A stretch of 64,000 nt of DNA from assembly GCA_914767715.1 (NCBI GenBank), contig OU612066.1:9057001-9121000 (forward strand), in the 5' to 3' direction. The notes below the pieces were generated by a model, which worked only from the letters and a program-made list of their open reading frames with translations, ran no database searches and was not told the DNA's origin. The position numbers were made by a program, and so were the translations under genes. Origin of the DNA: Membranipora membranacea. Taxonomy: Eukaryota; Bryozoa; Gymnolaemata; Cheilostomatida; Membraniporidae. Each line of letters starts with the position of its first letter. The first letter of the stretch is position 1. Positions 1 to 12,600 of the stretch are shown here, piece by piece.

Positions 1-2277
1 TCACTCACAAGTCTGTCGATGACATAAAAGTTCAAATTTAATGAGTTGAGACCGCTAATCAAAACAACCTTCATTTCTGTTATGAGCCCATGTTGAAGAA
101 GAGATTAGAAGAACCACTGTACCAAAGATTATAAATACTGACTGTACATTACAATCAATGACTATGACCCATTCCCTGTCCAGTGTCCACAGCTTTTCAA
201 GCGAGTGATTTTCATTTCATACCGCTGCGCTTGTTTGCTCTGTTTAAATAAGATTACACTGGAGCAATGGATTCTTCCTGCTGACAAAGCCTTGTTTATT
301 TCAGATTTACCTAAAAATGGTCCATACAATGCTTTATGGTTAGTACCAAATCTTGCGATAATATCCAACACTAGCCCCCCAAATAAGATCCATACTGATT
401 ACTGATGAAATAACTCAAAAACTCGACAAATTAATTTCCTATGTGACTTATGTATGCTTTGACATAGGTTCTCATATGGCATGCTGCACTCAGTCAGTAA
501 TATTGATAGTCCATGTTTAGATGTGCTGAGTATCTGTGATGCACAGATGGACAAGATCTGATGTAAAATAATATAGAAATTTTCTCAAGGTATTCCACTG
601 CTTACACGATTATCAATACTCCTCTCTTTAGGAGGCAGTCAAATTCATTTACATTTTTCATCACCCTGAAGTCCGAAATAACTAGATGACAATTTTATTT
701 ACTTCAATTTACTTTGTGACTTGTAAATTCCAGTTTTTGATGAAAACAACAAAGTTTACCCGAGAAAATCTTGTGAGTCCAAACATCAGAATATTTGCAA
801 AAATTGTTGTAAAGATTCTCAGAACTTCTAATCACTCAGTATTAAACATCGCATGCTTTGGATTTTAATATCATCCTAATGCCTGAAATGTCGAGATTTA
901 AAAACAAATTATTTTAGATTTTTGTGCAAATTAGAAAAACATCCAGTCTACATGTGAAAATTTTGTATCTTCCATTGAAATTCTATTGAAAGCCACTAAT
1001 CATAAAGCATAACGGCTGAAGACAGAGTTTGATTGGAATGTCATATCTTAGTATTTATAATCTTCAATACAATCCATGTAGCCACAATCTCATTTATTCA
1101 TCAAATAAATATAAACAAAACCTTGAAATACTTTAGCCATGTATTGATCTGCCTTTATATTACCAATTTCCATCTCGAGCAGTAACCATGGTTAACAGAA
1201 AATGTTGTGTCTGTCAAAGCACTGTGGGTTATTTCAAGTGGCCGAAATCATACAGATTTAAACTTAGGGACAGTTTCCCTATGATGATCACATGGACTCG
1301 ACGTCGATTTGCTACGATTGCCTCCTGAATGATATTCAATCTCGCTCTCACTGGATCTGTTAATCTCCCTATAATTTTCACTCTCACTGTCGGATGAGCT
1401 AGAGTTGTAATTTTTGCAGTGCTTGATTTCGATCGTTTGCTTTGTCATTCAATTATGAAATTTTATACACTATCCCATTTTACCAGCTAAGCCACATAAC
1501 ATGGGACAGATTAACTTTGCATTGTATTCACTCAGTCATTCAATAGATAAATTCTGTGTGGTTTAATATTGTATGCAGGGAATATCAAAACCACTGTGTC
1601 ATAACAAAAAGTCTTATTTACGAGATACTGTAAATTCCCATTATAATCTAAGGTACTAAAAAGGTATTATTTTCTACAAGTGATCAAAACTCCAAAGGAG
1701 AAAAATAGTAGCTTTTTAGTACCTTTTCATCCCATCTTTGAGTGAAAATAATTCTTAACTGGGCCACAGGCTGCTTTTGGACATAGCATTATGTTCTAAA
1801 CTAGACTGAGAGCTCTAGAATGATACCAAAAACCTGTTCCCTTTACAAGCACTTTAAATTTGAGATGGGATATATTCCCTGAATGACAACCGCATGTTGA
1901 TATCTTAGGATATCTACGCTGTAATCCCTAAGGTACAAATAACAAGCGTTCGAACTAAACCAGCTCACATCATTCAATAATCACAGACACTCAGTCAATT
2001 CGGTATTATCTGGATGTGCAGTGAATGCCATGTTGCGACTTTTCAATTATTGAACAAGAGTCTGTGATGTGATATCCTAGACTACTAATCAGCAGCTAAT
2101 CAGGTTTAGTTCATACAGTTCAATCAGCTACTGAGACAGAAATCCTTTCTAGGAAATCCAATGGAAAAACCACTTATTATAACTCTCCCCAGAACAAAGA
2201 TACAGCAGTCATAGAACAGAGTTTTAATTTGAAACAATCTTCACTGATTTATTATGGAGGAAAGTGTTTTCACTCAC
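1..2277. other. Presumed intron of the PTPDC1-like gene; no coding exon recognised
   Basis: This stretch follows the donor at 2277 of the minus-strand PTPDC1-like gene, so it is probably intron, and the catalytic-loop exon should lie beyond position 1. I looked on the minus strand for the expected CX5R signature and did not find it. A serine/acidic-rich minus-strand ORF at 1248-1448 has no flanking support as an exon. The only structure seen is a short inverted repeat around 1651-1727. Confidence 0.5.
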
Positions 2278-3529
2278 CAGCCAAAGTTATAAAAGAAAAC
2301 ACCTTTGTCCATAAAGTCCTGTTGGCGATAAGAGAACTGCTGATCATGATTGCCGTCCCCACAACTGGCATGCTCTCCTGCTAGCTGGACGTTAATTATG
2401 GCGGTGATATTAGCTCTAAAATATTTTGAAGAAATTCAATCTGATCTAAGTTCTATCTAAAGATGTTTTTTCACAATGCATTTTAGGTCTTGCAATATAT
2501 ATAAACACTATTAATGGATACATGCTATATATTCTAATGATGCGAGTATCAGGAAAACTGTTGGATTTACTCTTAGCATCGGTTAAGTCATCTGTTGCTG
2601 TATCAAATCATGTTGCCTGCTGACGCAATATTTTGAGCTGCTGATGATCTATTATGTTAAACAAAGTTTCACTTACTCGTTGAACTGGTCGATGATTTTG
2701 AACTCCTCCACCAATCTTGTAATAGGACGAGACATGGCAAGAATATTATCTGTTACCCTGAAATAAAAACCACACACTTCTTACAATAACTTGCTTAAGT
2801 TTGTCACTACCAAGCTGCTGGTTAATGTCATCAAAAGTTTCAGTGATATTAAAAAAATAGTTGAAACCCACATACACATTAATTTTGCCAGAGAAATTTA
2901 ATTTTAATCAACAAAGAGATCAGCTACAGAAGTGATTTAACCTCTGAGATGATCCTGATTAGGATCATAGATGCACCCTGATGTGCAGAGAGAGAGAACT
3001 AACCAATGGGAGTACAGTCCTTTGATAGCTTGCTCATCATCCTTCCATTTATCAGCACTGCAGAAGTAACATTTCTTTCCACCACAGAACATAGAACATA
3101 TTGTCTCGTGGGGTATACTCTGTCTTACAGCCTGACCAACAGGACCATAGGATCCTGTGGGACCCTGACAACGACAAGTGATTTTATCAACCATTTATCA
3201 CGTATATGTAAATATTACAAAGAAGCTTGATAAAGATAATGGTTTTTGTGATGTTTATTCTGTCATTGAATCAAGTACCTAAAATGCAGTTTAGAGCTGT
3301 ATTTTGCAGGATATTGGTTGCCAGTCAAAGAAGGTAAAAAAAAGTGTTTGTAATGATAGTTAGAGCAATCAAGTCTCACAGATTACAGTTGAAAAATTGA
3401 AGCTGATGTACTCACCTTACTAACATCAGTTTTGTCTTTGTCCACGTGGGCACCCCAATCTATAACCTCAGCAACCCTTTCTTTTTCATCTGCGTAATCA
3501 TCCATGGACATAGTGATAACTGTCTGTGA
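2278..3529 (-). CDS. PTPDC1: PTPDC1-like protein tyrosine phosphatase, partial (four exons; 3' end outside window)
   Basis: Dual-specificity-type protein tyrosine phosphatase related to PTPDC1, a family linked in vertebrates to centrosome and cilium functions. Exons in coding order: 3529-3416, 3164-3004, 2757-2677 and 2415-2278, all with GT-AG borders and matching phases (0, then TG|G, then GA|A). The segments carry PTPDC1 hallmarks: CSMFCGGKKC, DDEQAIKGLYSHW, VTDNILAMSRP, AGEHASCG and the FFYNFGW end. The first exon is open upstream of its ATG codons (MSMDDYADEKER follows), so the true start may lie in it or further upstream. The catalytic HCxxGxxR loop is not in the window because the next exon lies beyond position 1. 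The family is recognised with confidence; the start is uncertain. The gene is head-to-head with the CNOT6-like gene, about 3 kb apart. Confidence 0.88.
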
Positions 3530-6512
3530 CTGGAAAAGTATACCAAACAATGTAGAAGATTTATGTTTGCGGATATGATTGACTAAACTAAGCTAAGGCA
3601 CACAGCTTTTGGATATAACATTCAGCTTTGCTGACAGGCTGTACTAACCATATGAATACTAACAGTTGATGCGCAACGTAGTGATTGCCGCATACGGTGT
3701 TAAAACAATCAATCATAACCCGACAGTAACTCTCTCTACATTGAAGTGGAGGATCTCTACAAGTTTTAATAAGAAGGCTGTTGTGATATATCTTATTACT
3801 TTTTTATGAGTCACTCATTCAAAGGTGAGGTTAATAACAGTACAACAGTAGAGGCCAGTATAGTAGTATATCTAGACAAAAGCTTTCTCTAATTACTTTA
3901 TCAGCCTAGCACTGTCAGCATCAGTATATTTCAAGTCAGGTATAGAAGAGGCATGACTTCAAGAGGTCAGTTTCTCAGCTGTTTGATTTGTGTGCACAGT
4001 CACAATATTCACAAAATTATTGTGAAGATTTGCTTGATTAAACAACCAAACCATTTGTTAAATAAAGCAGGATCAGGCCTTCTGCGCCACCCCATCCAAT
4101 CCCTGAAAGGAAAATGTCCTTGCCATAGACAGAGCTTCCTACACCTTTGGACAGTCAGACAAAGAAATAAAATCTCTCTAATACTCTATTCTATTTGATT
4201 TCACTTTGACCAATGTTAAAGACACTTTGACCAATGTTAAAGACACTTTGACCAAGGACTATGACCAATGTCTTTAACTCCTTGCTTTGACGTCCCCATT
4301 AAATACCAACCAACTCAACTATGTTGAGAGGATTTGCAGTAGGGAAGAGTAGACCTAAGGCTTACACAGGAAAACACACCTTATTTATCTATTGTTCTTG
4401 AATCTCCATCATCCATAGGCTGAGCAATGAGAGCACAAGATTCATATCTTATGTATGGCAGGCACATGCAATTTCTTTTGGCAAAGGCAATAGCAATTAA
4501 TTTGGCAAAGGCATGTTGCTAATCAAAATGCAAACAAAAACCGAGCCCAGTAATTTTGTTTTACAATAATTTCAATTTCCGGTTACTATGATCTCTCTCA
4601 AACATTTTTTAAAACAGATCCTTGTATTTGACCTATGTTATTAACTAACCAATTAGAATTGCATGAAATTTGTGAAGAAAAAGAGTGAGTTGAAAGGAAA
4701 AAAAAAGGTGAGAGAAGTGACCAAGAGAGAAGGGAGTTAGAGCACACACTTGAAGTAATCACTGCTCAATATTACTCCCTGAACCGTATGGTGTGCTAAG
4801 GGTTGGACTGGTATACTCATAGCTGCTGACCACCAAGAAGGTAGGGACTTGAAGAAATGGTAGATTGATGATGATGGAGTTGCCAGCCTTATTAATTTAA
4901 TAATGTCAATAAATAATCAGTACCACATTTAGGCCCACTTATTTTTTAATTATTCCATCTAAAATGTTAAGTATCATGGCCCCTGGGGCTTGCAAACTTA
5001 GCCCCACCTCAAATATGTAGGCTTATAATATCAGATTAGACTCTGGAGACTGCAGAGACTGAGAGAGAGTCAGTGGTTAGACTCTGAATCTGATCATTCT
5101 GATCATTCTCCCTGATCTGATCATCATGATGATGGGGCTTTTTTTCTTTATTATTATTATATAAGCTGCACAACTTGGCTTGCACATGACTTGCACTTAG
5201 CTGAAGCCAAGTATCAGTAGGTATATACCAACCATCTTTGGGGTCACATTGATCAGGTCATGCCGCCTGATTTTGGATTTATGGATGTTGCAGTTGGAAT
5301 TTAATTGACCTTCAATGTAATATCAATTTTCTATTGATTTTGATTGTTTCTAAAAAATAAGGCTCCATTATCTACCATTATTTCACTGTGGCATATGAAG
5401 CCTCCAAAATTCTCACAGAATATCATACATCATCAAAGTCTAACCAGCTTTGGGCTGTTCGAGGGGTTAGTTTCAACAGGGTTCAACTACCTTGATCTTA
5501 CCCTGTTTGGCAGGTTGATACTGAAGGCAGGGAGTATTCTCCCTGCTGAAGTGAATGTTAAGTTAGGTCCATGTATTATCTTCAACTAGATCCTTCTCCA
5601 TAACAAAGGGTAAATAGCATAGGTGAGAGAACAATAAGGGGTCTGATATTTCTAACCTAATTATAAATTGTCGCAGTACCTTTCTTTTTTTATATACAAT
5701 CTACAGGTTGTCTCCATACTACAGTTATAAGTATACATTCTTTGAACTCTAGACACCAAAAAATTCGCGAATATCAAGGCGTAAATATTTATGATTTTAC
5801 TTCTTTGCTAAGAACACTATTCAGCAAATCCAAGACAATAATGTGTTGGTGCATTTGTGCTTGGATCATTGCTCTTGTTTTTAATTTTGGATGGTCGATT
5901 ATGAAAGATTAACATAAGGGAAATGCGGGCTGCATTTTATTTGTCAGCTAGTTGTTACAAACCACTAGATTTACTTGATGCTCAATAGCATGGCTCCCCA
6001 TATATACATTGTTGGTCGTCCTTAGCCTATACAAAGAAGGAACCCCATGAATGTGCTTACTGGAGAGCAAGTAGCAACTGCACAAACATATATCTCTATC
6101 ATCTTCTTTTTGCATATAATCCTGATGATATAACTGATGCCTTGGTCTTGAACCTGAAAATTGAAATAAAGCATCTTATGATAATATTATGCCAATATCA
6201 TTTATTTGACATACGAGAGACACTGGTCAACAAAAAAGTTCTTGGCATAGGTAAAAGCTCATCCCACATCCTGTCTACATGAACATCGAGTTAGAATGAG
6301 TGTACATCAAATACTACAACTGCTATTAAGACATACATGGTAAAAATAAAAAATTCTGTATACGGTCTAAGTAGCCAGTAGTCCAGTGTGCCTTGCAGGA
6401 TTTAGCCTGAGCCCCTCTGACCCATTCGCTCACCAGGCGTCCCCCGGCTGGGGAAGATATGGGATTATGACGCCCATATGAAGGGTGTTTGTATACTACA
6501 GTTATTTTACAG
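3530..6512. other. Intergenic region between two divergent genes
   Basis: This 3-kb spacer separates the start-proximal exon of the PTPDC1-like gene (minus) from the first coding exon of the CNOT6-like gene (plus). It must hold promoters or 5' untranslated exons of at least one of them, but I see no convincing TATA box or coding exon. It contains a short tandem repeat at 4202-4255. ORFs here have no protein-like character. Confidence 0.5.
4202..4255. repeat. Short tandem repeat, 21-bp unit, about 2.6 copies
   Basis: A 21-bp unit containing TTTGACCAATGTTAAAGAC is repeated head to tail starting at 4202, 4223 and 4244, with the last copy incomplete. A further partial match (GACCAATG) follows near 4262. 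The copies are almost identical, which suggests a recent local duplication. No function is apparent. Confidence 0.85.
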
Positions 6513-6631
6513 CGTGAGAATGGGACGGGAAAAGTATGAACCACCGAAGTCGGGTAGGAAGCATACCATTATGTCACAAGAAGATCAGAACAACGGAAAG
6601 GCAAACAGCTGGGATGAGCTTGAGATCAAAG
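6513..6631 (+). CDS. CNOT6L: CNOT6-like exon 1 of coding sequence (start codon)
   Basis: The acceptor TTATTTTACAG at 6512 precedes 7 nt of leader and the start ATG at 6520. The encoded MGREKYEPPKSGRKHTIMS followed by SWDELEIKG matches the conserved CNOT6 N terminus, which fixes the start. The donor is AAAG|GTAGG at 6631/6632, phase 1. An untranslated exon must lie upstream. Confidence 0.93.
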
Positions 6632-9600
6632 GTAGGATTCTCTAGTTCAGTGTGCTATTGGTTGATTCTTTTTTATTCCGTATCACTGACAATGAAGGTG
6701 TCTCTATTTTTGATGTGAATGCTGACGTTATTGATTGAGTGGTAATAACAAAATGGAAAAAAGAATCAAGACTGTTGAATTGTTTTGAATAAATAATAGT
6801 TTTATTTATAAAAAAAAAGTGGTATGAAAAATTATGGCTACTCAATGGTGATCAAATAAGATAATGAAAAAATGTTCAGTGATATATTACAACCCCAAAA
6901 GTCCTGAGACATCCTTTCGACTTCCATAGTTGCATGTTCGGTCTAAAATGATTATCGTTGAAATGATTGTGTATGGCAAGCTGATCTCTTGTGATTAAAG
7001 TTTCACAGCTTTTGACGGTCAATCAGTGATATTGGTTGGGATATTTCAAACGCATGAACTATGCCAAGGTTCGTTGGTGTTCTTGATTTTTGGAGATTTT
7101 GTCAATACTATTATCGGTCACTTGATTTACTTTTAGGGTTATTTAAGGACTCTCATTTTTATACTTATGTTGATGCCAGGGCCCTCCAGTAAAACATCAC
7201 TGTATTCTGTAGAGTTATCTACCATTTGCACATATCACAAACCAATAATCCTTGTTTTTGACATTCAGGGCAGATAAAAAGTCTGAGTTCTGCATTGTGG
7301 AATTATGTTCACCTGAGAGTTCTTTATCTGAATGACAACCAGCTTACCAGAATTCCAGCAGAGATATCTAAACTCGTCAACCTACAATATCTGGACCTTA
7401 GCAGTAACAGGTTTGAAGAGAAAAAGACTTGATTGGGTGTTCATAAACTAATTTTGGTCATTGGATCAAAATCAGTAATTCTGCATAAATACATGAAGTT
7501 TCAATACTGATGCAAGTAAGTGTAATGATTCTGCTGGATATCATCATGTTATCATCATCATGCCGTGTCATCATCATATCATCATATACAGCAGAATCGT
7601 TACACTGACTTGCATATCATGATGTAGCAGAAAATGGGAGTCGCCTCCTCTCTGCACCATTCTGATTGTGAGGAAGCAACTCTCATGCTATATGTAGTTA
7701 CATCAGAAGGCATGACTCTCCCAGGTATATTCAGTAAAGTTTTTGTTTAAGTACTGAGGCATGGATGCTGTTTCTGGGCTGTCAATTGTCTAGTTCCAAA
7801 CCATTCAACAGCTCCTCACTGTGTCAGTTCTTTGCATGATCGAGCAAAAAAGAGCTATAATGCTAGTTTGCTCCCCTCCATCAATCCTTTACACTAGCTT
7901 CCCTTTTTACTGTTAATGATACCGGTACAACGCCGAGTTAAAGATGTGGTAGAGGGAAGTTTGGACTATTGATAAATAGGATAAATCTTGTTTGAAAGGG
8001 ACATATATAAAGCATCGATTTTGTTTACTTTTTGTCACAGACTTCGAGGGTTACCTGCAGAAATAGGTGACATGGTAGAGTTGAGAGAATTATATTTGAA
8101 CAATAACCACTTACGGTTACTACCCTTTGAGATGGGAAAACTGTTCCAGCTTCAGAAATTAGGTGAGTGTCTAATATTTCATACTGTAGATAGTAGCCTT
8201 GTCATGCGGCTACTTTTTTTGTAACTGTGTGACAAGGCTTTGTAGATGGTACATTACAAACATCTTCTGATTTTATCCATCCCTGGGGTGAATGTATGGT
8301 TAAATACTACACACAGGGCTTCAATGATAGTGCCAATTCTTGTACTGTACCACGATATTAACATATTAGGTACAGATTAGAAAATTATGAGCTGCTTGAA
8401 AACTGTTGAAAAGATCCGTCATTACACTGAACTCACACAGGAGGAAGATAATCCCATCACCACTGTAGGGCGTTTACAAGAACAAGATTAACCCAATTGC
8501 ATTCATTCCTGTTGCTCCCTTCCACTTCCCTTCACGCCGCCGTGACCAGTGGATCGGGAGCGACTCGGAATGCAGGCAAATGCACCATACTTGATCTAGG
8601 CGTTGACTATCATGCAATCATTTTAAAGGGAAAACCCCTAAAATAAACCGATAATGCCAAATGATCTATTTATAGTGTATTTATTTTAATTTAATATGTC
8701 ATTTTTCAATTTAAATGCTTGCTTCAAGATAATAATAATAATAATATGAACTTTATATCCCATTCGGTGCCCCTTTCGGGGCAAATGAGAATATGGTTAC
8801 ATACGATACATGATACAATATACATAAGATACACTGATACACTGATACACTGATACACTGATACACTGATACACTGATACACTGATACACTGATACACTG
8901 ATACACTGATACACTGATACACTGATACACTGATACATAAGATTGATGATACATGATACGACTCATCTAATTAGCGTCGTTGTACAATGGTAGGGTGGGC
9001 AAGCTAGGCCATTGATCAGAGAGCTCACCTCCTTCAGCAGAATGGGTAGCGACCGGGATTCGAACCTGCAACTGTCAGATTGAGAAGCTCGAATCCTAAC
9101 CACTACACCACCCTGCCTGCCCTACGCCCTACAGAGGCATTAAAATACTTGATTTGAGTCTATCATCAGGGTATGAGTGTGGTCTTTATAAACTCATGGG
9201 AATATTTTCCCACAACTTAGGATGGTAGAGAGGATATATCTTATGAAGTTGTTGGTCAAGGCTTAGGGCAATAATTGTTTTGGGCAGAATACATTATAGG
9301 TTTCATTGGTATTTTGAGCTAAGATAAATGTTCAATTTCTCAAAAGATTCAACCCAGTTCAAGATAAAATTGAATTAAAAACTGATCAAAAGGTGTGGTC
9401 TGATATCAAAATTGCACAACTGAAAACGATGTCAGAACAGGAATGCTGGCTTGGACCAAAGTAATTCAGAGAAATGAAGACAGACCATCAAGATGAAGCA
9501 TTAATACTGTATTAAATTGACAGATTATTAGACTATGTGATTAAAAGTGATATGGAATAGGTGGTGACCTAAATCTTTTAGATGTTGACCACTGGTTTGA

Positions 9601-12600
9601 CAAATTATTACAAATCATTCATCTTCATAGAGCACAGAGCTTAGTGTTTTACTTTGAATTGAATCTTATTATAAAGAAAAATAGCCTCAATTATTGTGAT
9701 ATTGACCATATACGAAATAAGTAACAATAGAACAGGATAGAAAAGCAAATGTCATAAAAACTGATTTTGTATTTTTCATGCATCATTATGCAATATAAAG
9801 CTTTACTGCTTCGCTGGTACCAGGATTTGAATTCATTTCATTTTCTGTACAGGGGATGAAAAGAAATTTGAAAAAGATTACAATATAGGTCCGTACTAAA
9901 AAGTTCGAAACCAATATACTGCACTCAATTATGTGACCAGATCTCAGAAATATATTGTTTGTACTGGTAAGTTTAATATTGTACGATCATGCTCCTTCAT
10001 CACGAAGAAGTCGCCAACTGTCAACCATGCTACATTGCATTTCTGGCACTCCAAAAAGTATTGCGGACTAAAAATATCTGTTGATATATTGGTTATTAGC
10101 TAAAGATGGTGAGATGGTGCAATCGGTTAGTGCGCAAGGTGATTGTAGGCGGATTTAACAGCTTTTATATATACAAATTGTACCATGATTCACTATCTAG
10201 GTTAGCTCAGTTCTCTCTCATCTATCTGAGGAGTTTGTGCCTGGAAACCTTGCAGGTACTGCAAACAGGAGGGGTGGGAGGTAAAGCCCACCCTTCCTGC
10301 TCCAGAGTTCTACTCGCTGGTAAGGAATGTATGCTACCTGGACAGTGACTAGCCTGCATTGCAAACCAAATTTTTTTGGCACAGGCAACTTGACTAGCGG
10401 ACGTAAGGACTGTAATTATTCTGAGAATTTGAGACGTAAACAACAATTACATCAGGAAACGCTATTCATCCAACTATCATAAAGTCAACAACAAACGTAT
10501 TCACTGCAATTTGTTGGAAGCCAGTGCCCTGAGAACACCAATGATTGATCATTTATAAGTTTTAGTAGACTTGTCGACCATTAGACTGTGCATACAGTAC
10601 CATACAGAAGTGAAGGGAAGTCATATATGGCTAACTCTGAATATAAATGATGGCTATAAATATTGTGGAAATTAGAAATAGCCTATAGACTGCATTTTTT
10701 TTACTAATTTCTAATTAATTATCTTTGTAATGTATTCGTTACATTTTTTTTAAAATTGAGGAGTATAAAGGTTATTCAATTACTCACCTTCCTCAATCCC
10801 AAGGCAAATTCTAGTTCCATCCTACTTCCACTTTGGATGCAAGTGGCTTCCATCTTTTATGCACAGCCCATTAATTTGTCATTTACTAGGTCTATTAGCA
10901 CAAAATGTCTTTACTGGCTAAACCTCAAGAATTCCTCTTGGACAATAGGAGAAAAAAAATTACCATCTAATAATGCTAAAAAACTATTTGAAAATATCAT
11001 TGGCTATTTTGTTTTGGATGTTATGGGGATTACTCCCATTGCTTAAGATGATTAAACACTTTATGCTTGAATTTGTGCAAATGTGGCAAAACAGATGCCA
11101 GATGTTCTAATAGAGGATTTTTGTGCCATATTAAAAAGTATGCCTTTTCTCAAAAAATGATGATTGATGTTTTGACACAGTTCCCAATGCTAAATTCCGA
11201 CAGCAACCCACTGGTGCAATACTCAAATTTAGGCCATTTGGCCCATGAAGAGAACCCAAAATAACCTTTTCAAATATAATATCATATAATGCTTTTATAT
11301 GATTATACTAACATAATATAATATGAGAATTAAAATGATGTGGTAAAATGTGCCAAAGTTGTTTGATTCTGTCGAGTGATATTTAACCTTGAATCAACAC
11401 AGTTTTGGGCAAGAGATTTTCTATGTGGCAATATTTATGGGGTTTCTGGTGGCATGGACATCAGATAAATTGTTTGCACCTGTTTATCACCATTGCTAGT
11501 CACAATGACAATACAGCTGATATAACCTTACATCAGCAGTAGATACTGCTGTGGGTATCCCTTAGTCATTTCTATTATATTGTCATCTTTTAGAGTATGC
11601 AAATTTTGATTGTAAATTGAAATGTAAATTGCAGATGGCAGAAAATTTATTCACTTCCTATTTTTCTATGTTTCTGGGTTGGGTTTCTGTCCATCACAGT
11701 GCATAAATTATACTGACAAGGCATGGAACTTATGTAAGTTTAGGTTGTGGGTTTTACACTGCCGCTTGTAGCCATAGTTTCAGGGACTGGGGCCCTGCAA
11801 TGTAGATTAAGCTCAGCTCCCTGAAACCAATCGGTTTGAATTTAATGGTTAAAAAGTCCATCGATACTATGTGTGGTCAATTATACTAGTCAGAAACGAT
11901 TTGAAGAACCATATCATTTGACTTTCTCGCATGTTTTGAATTGTTGATGACTGAAGAGAGTGGTGTCAGTAGAATCATTTTATCCTGATTGCATATAACT
12001 AGAGAGTACTTGCATAATTTTGCACCTCACCATGCAGATCGAATTATCCTGCAGGAGTAAGGCCCCCAAAATAAACTTATGAACATAGAAAATTTCATTT
12101 CACATAAAATCTTTTGTTATTGAAATGATCAAAAAGGCATTATAGATTATGTTCTCTGTTTCAACCGGCACTGAACCCATTCTGTAATTGTGGAGGGGTG
12201 GGTGTAACACCCTGTAATACTGGTGGTGATATGGTTAACAATTCAGACTTCTGATCATTCATCCTAGCCTAGCCACTGTGTGATTACATTCCTCGAATGG
12301 AATAAAAGAATCACCCCTGCCTCTTTGGCCTAAAGTCCTGATTTCTGGTGTGAATTGGTATAAGGCCCGGATGGAGTGCTGTGGATGACAACACCTATGT
12401 TTTGATTTGAGACCCTTTTTGGCTTTTAGATTGACCATCAGAATGTATATTTAGGTGGGGACAATTCCAAAAGTAGGAAAAACGATAGGTTTGTCGCTAG
12501 TCTGGCAGTTTAATGACGGAGGAAATTCATTGGTCAGTCTGTCAATATTTGATAATAAAATCCAACTCTGATTGACCAAAGAAAACCTGCAAATGGCTCC

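Noticed and set aside
1248-1448. Minus-strand serine/acidic ORF, a candidate PTPDC1-like C-terminal exon
   Set aside because: The catalytic-loop exon that should come first is absent between 2278 and 1448, and no acceptor in a matching phase was seen. Low complexity makes chance likely.
8724-8966. Repetitive ORFs (YQCISVSV repeats)
   Set aside because: They are translations of the octamer microsatellite within the SINE.
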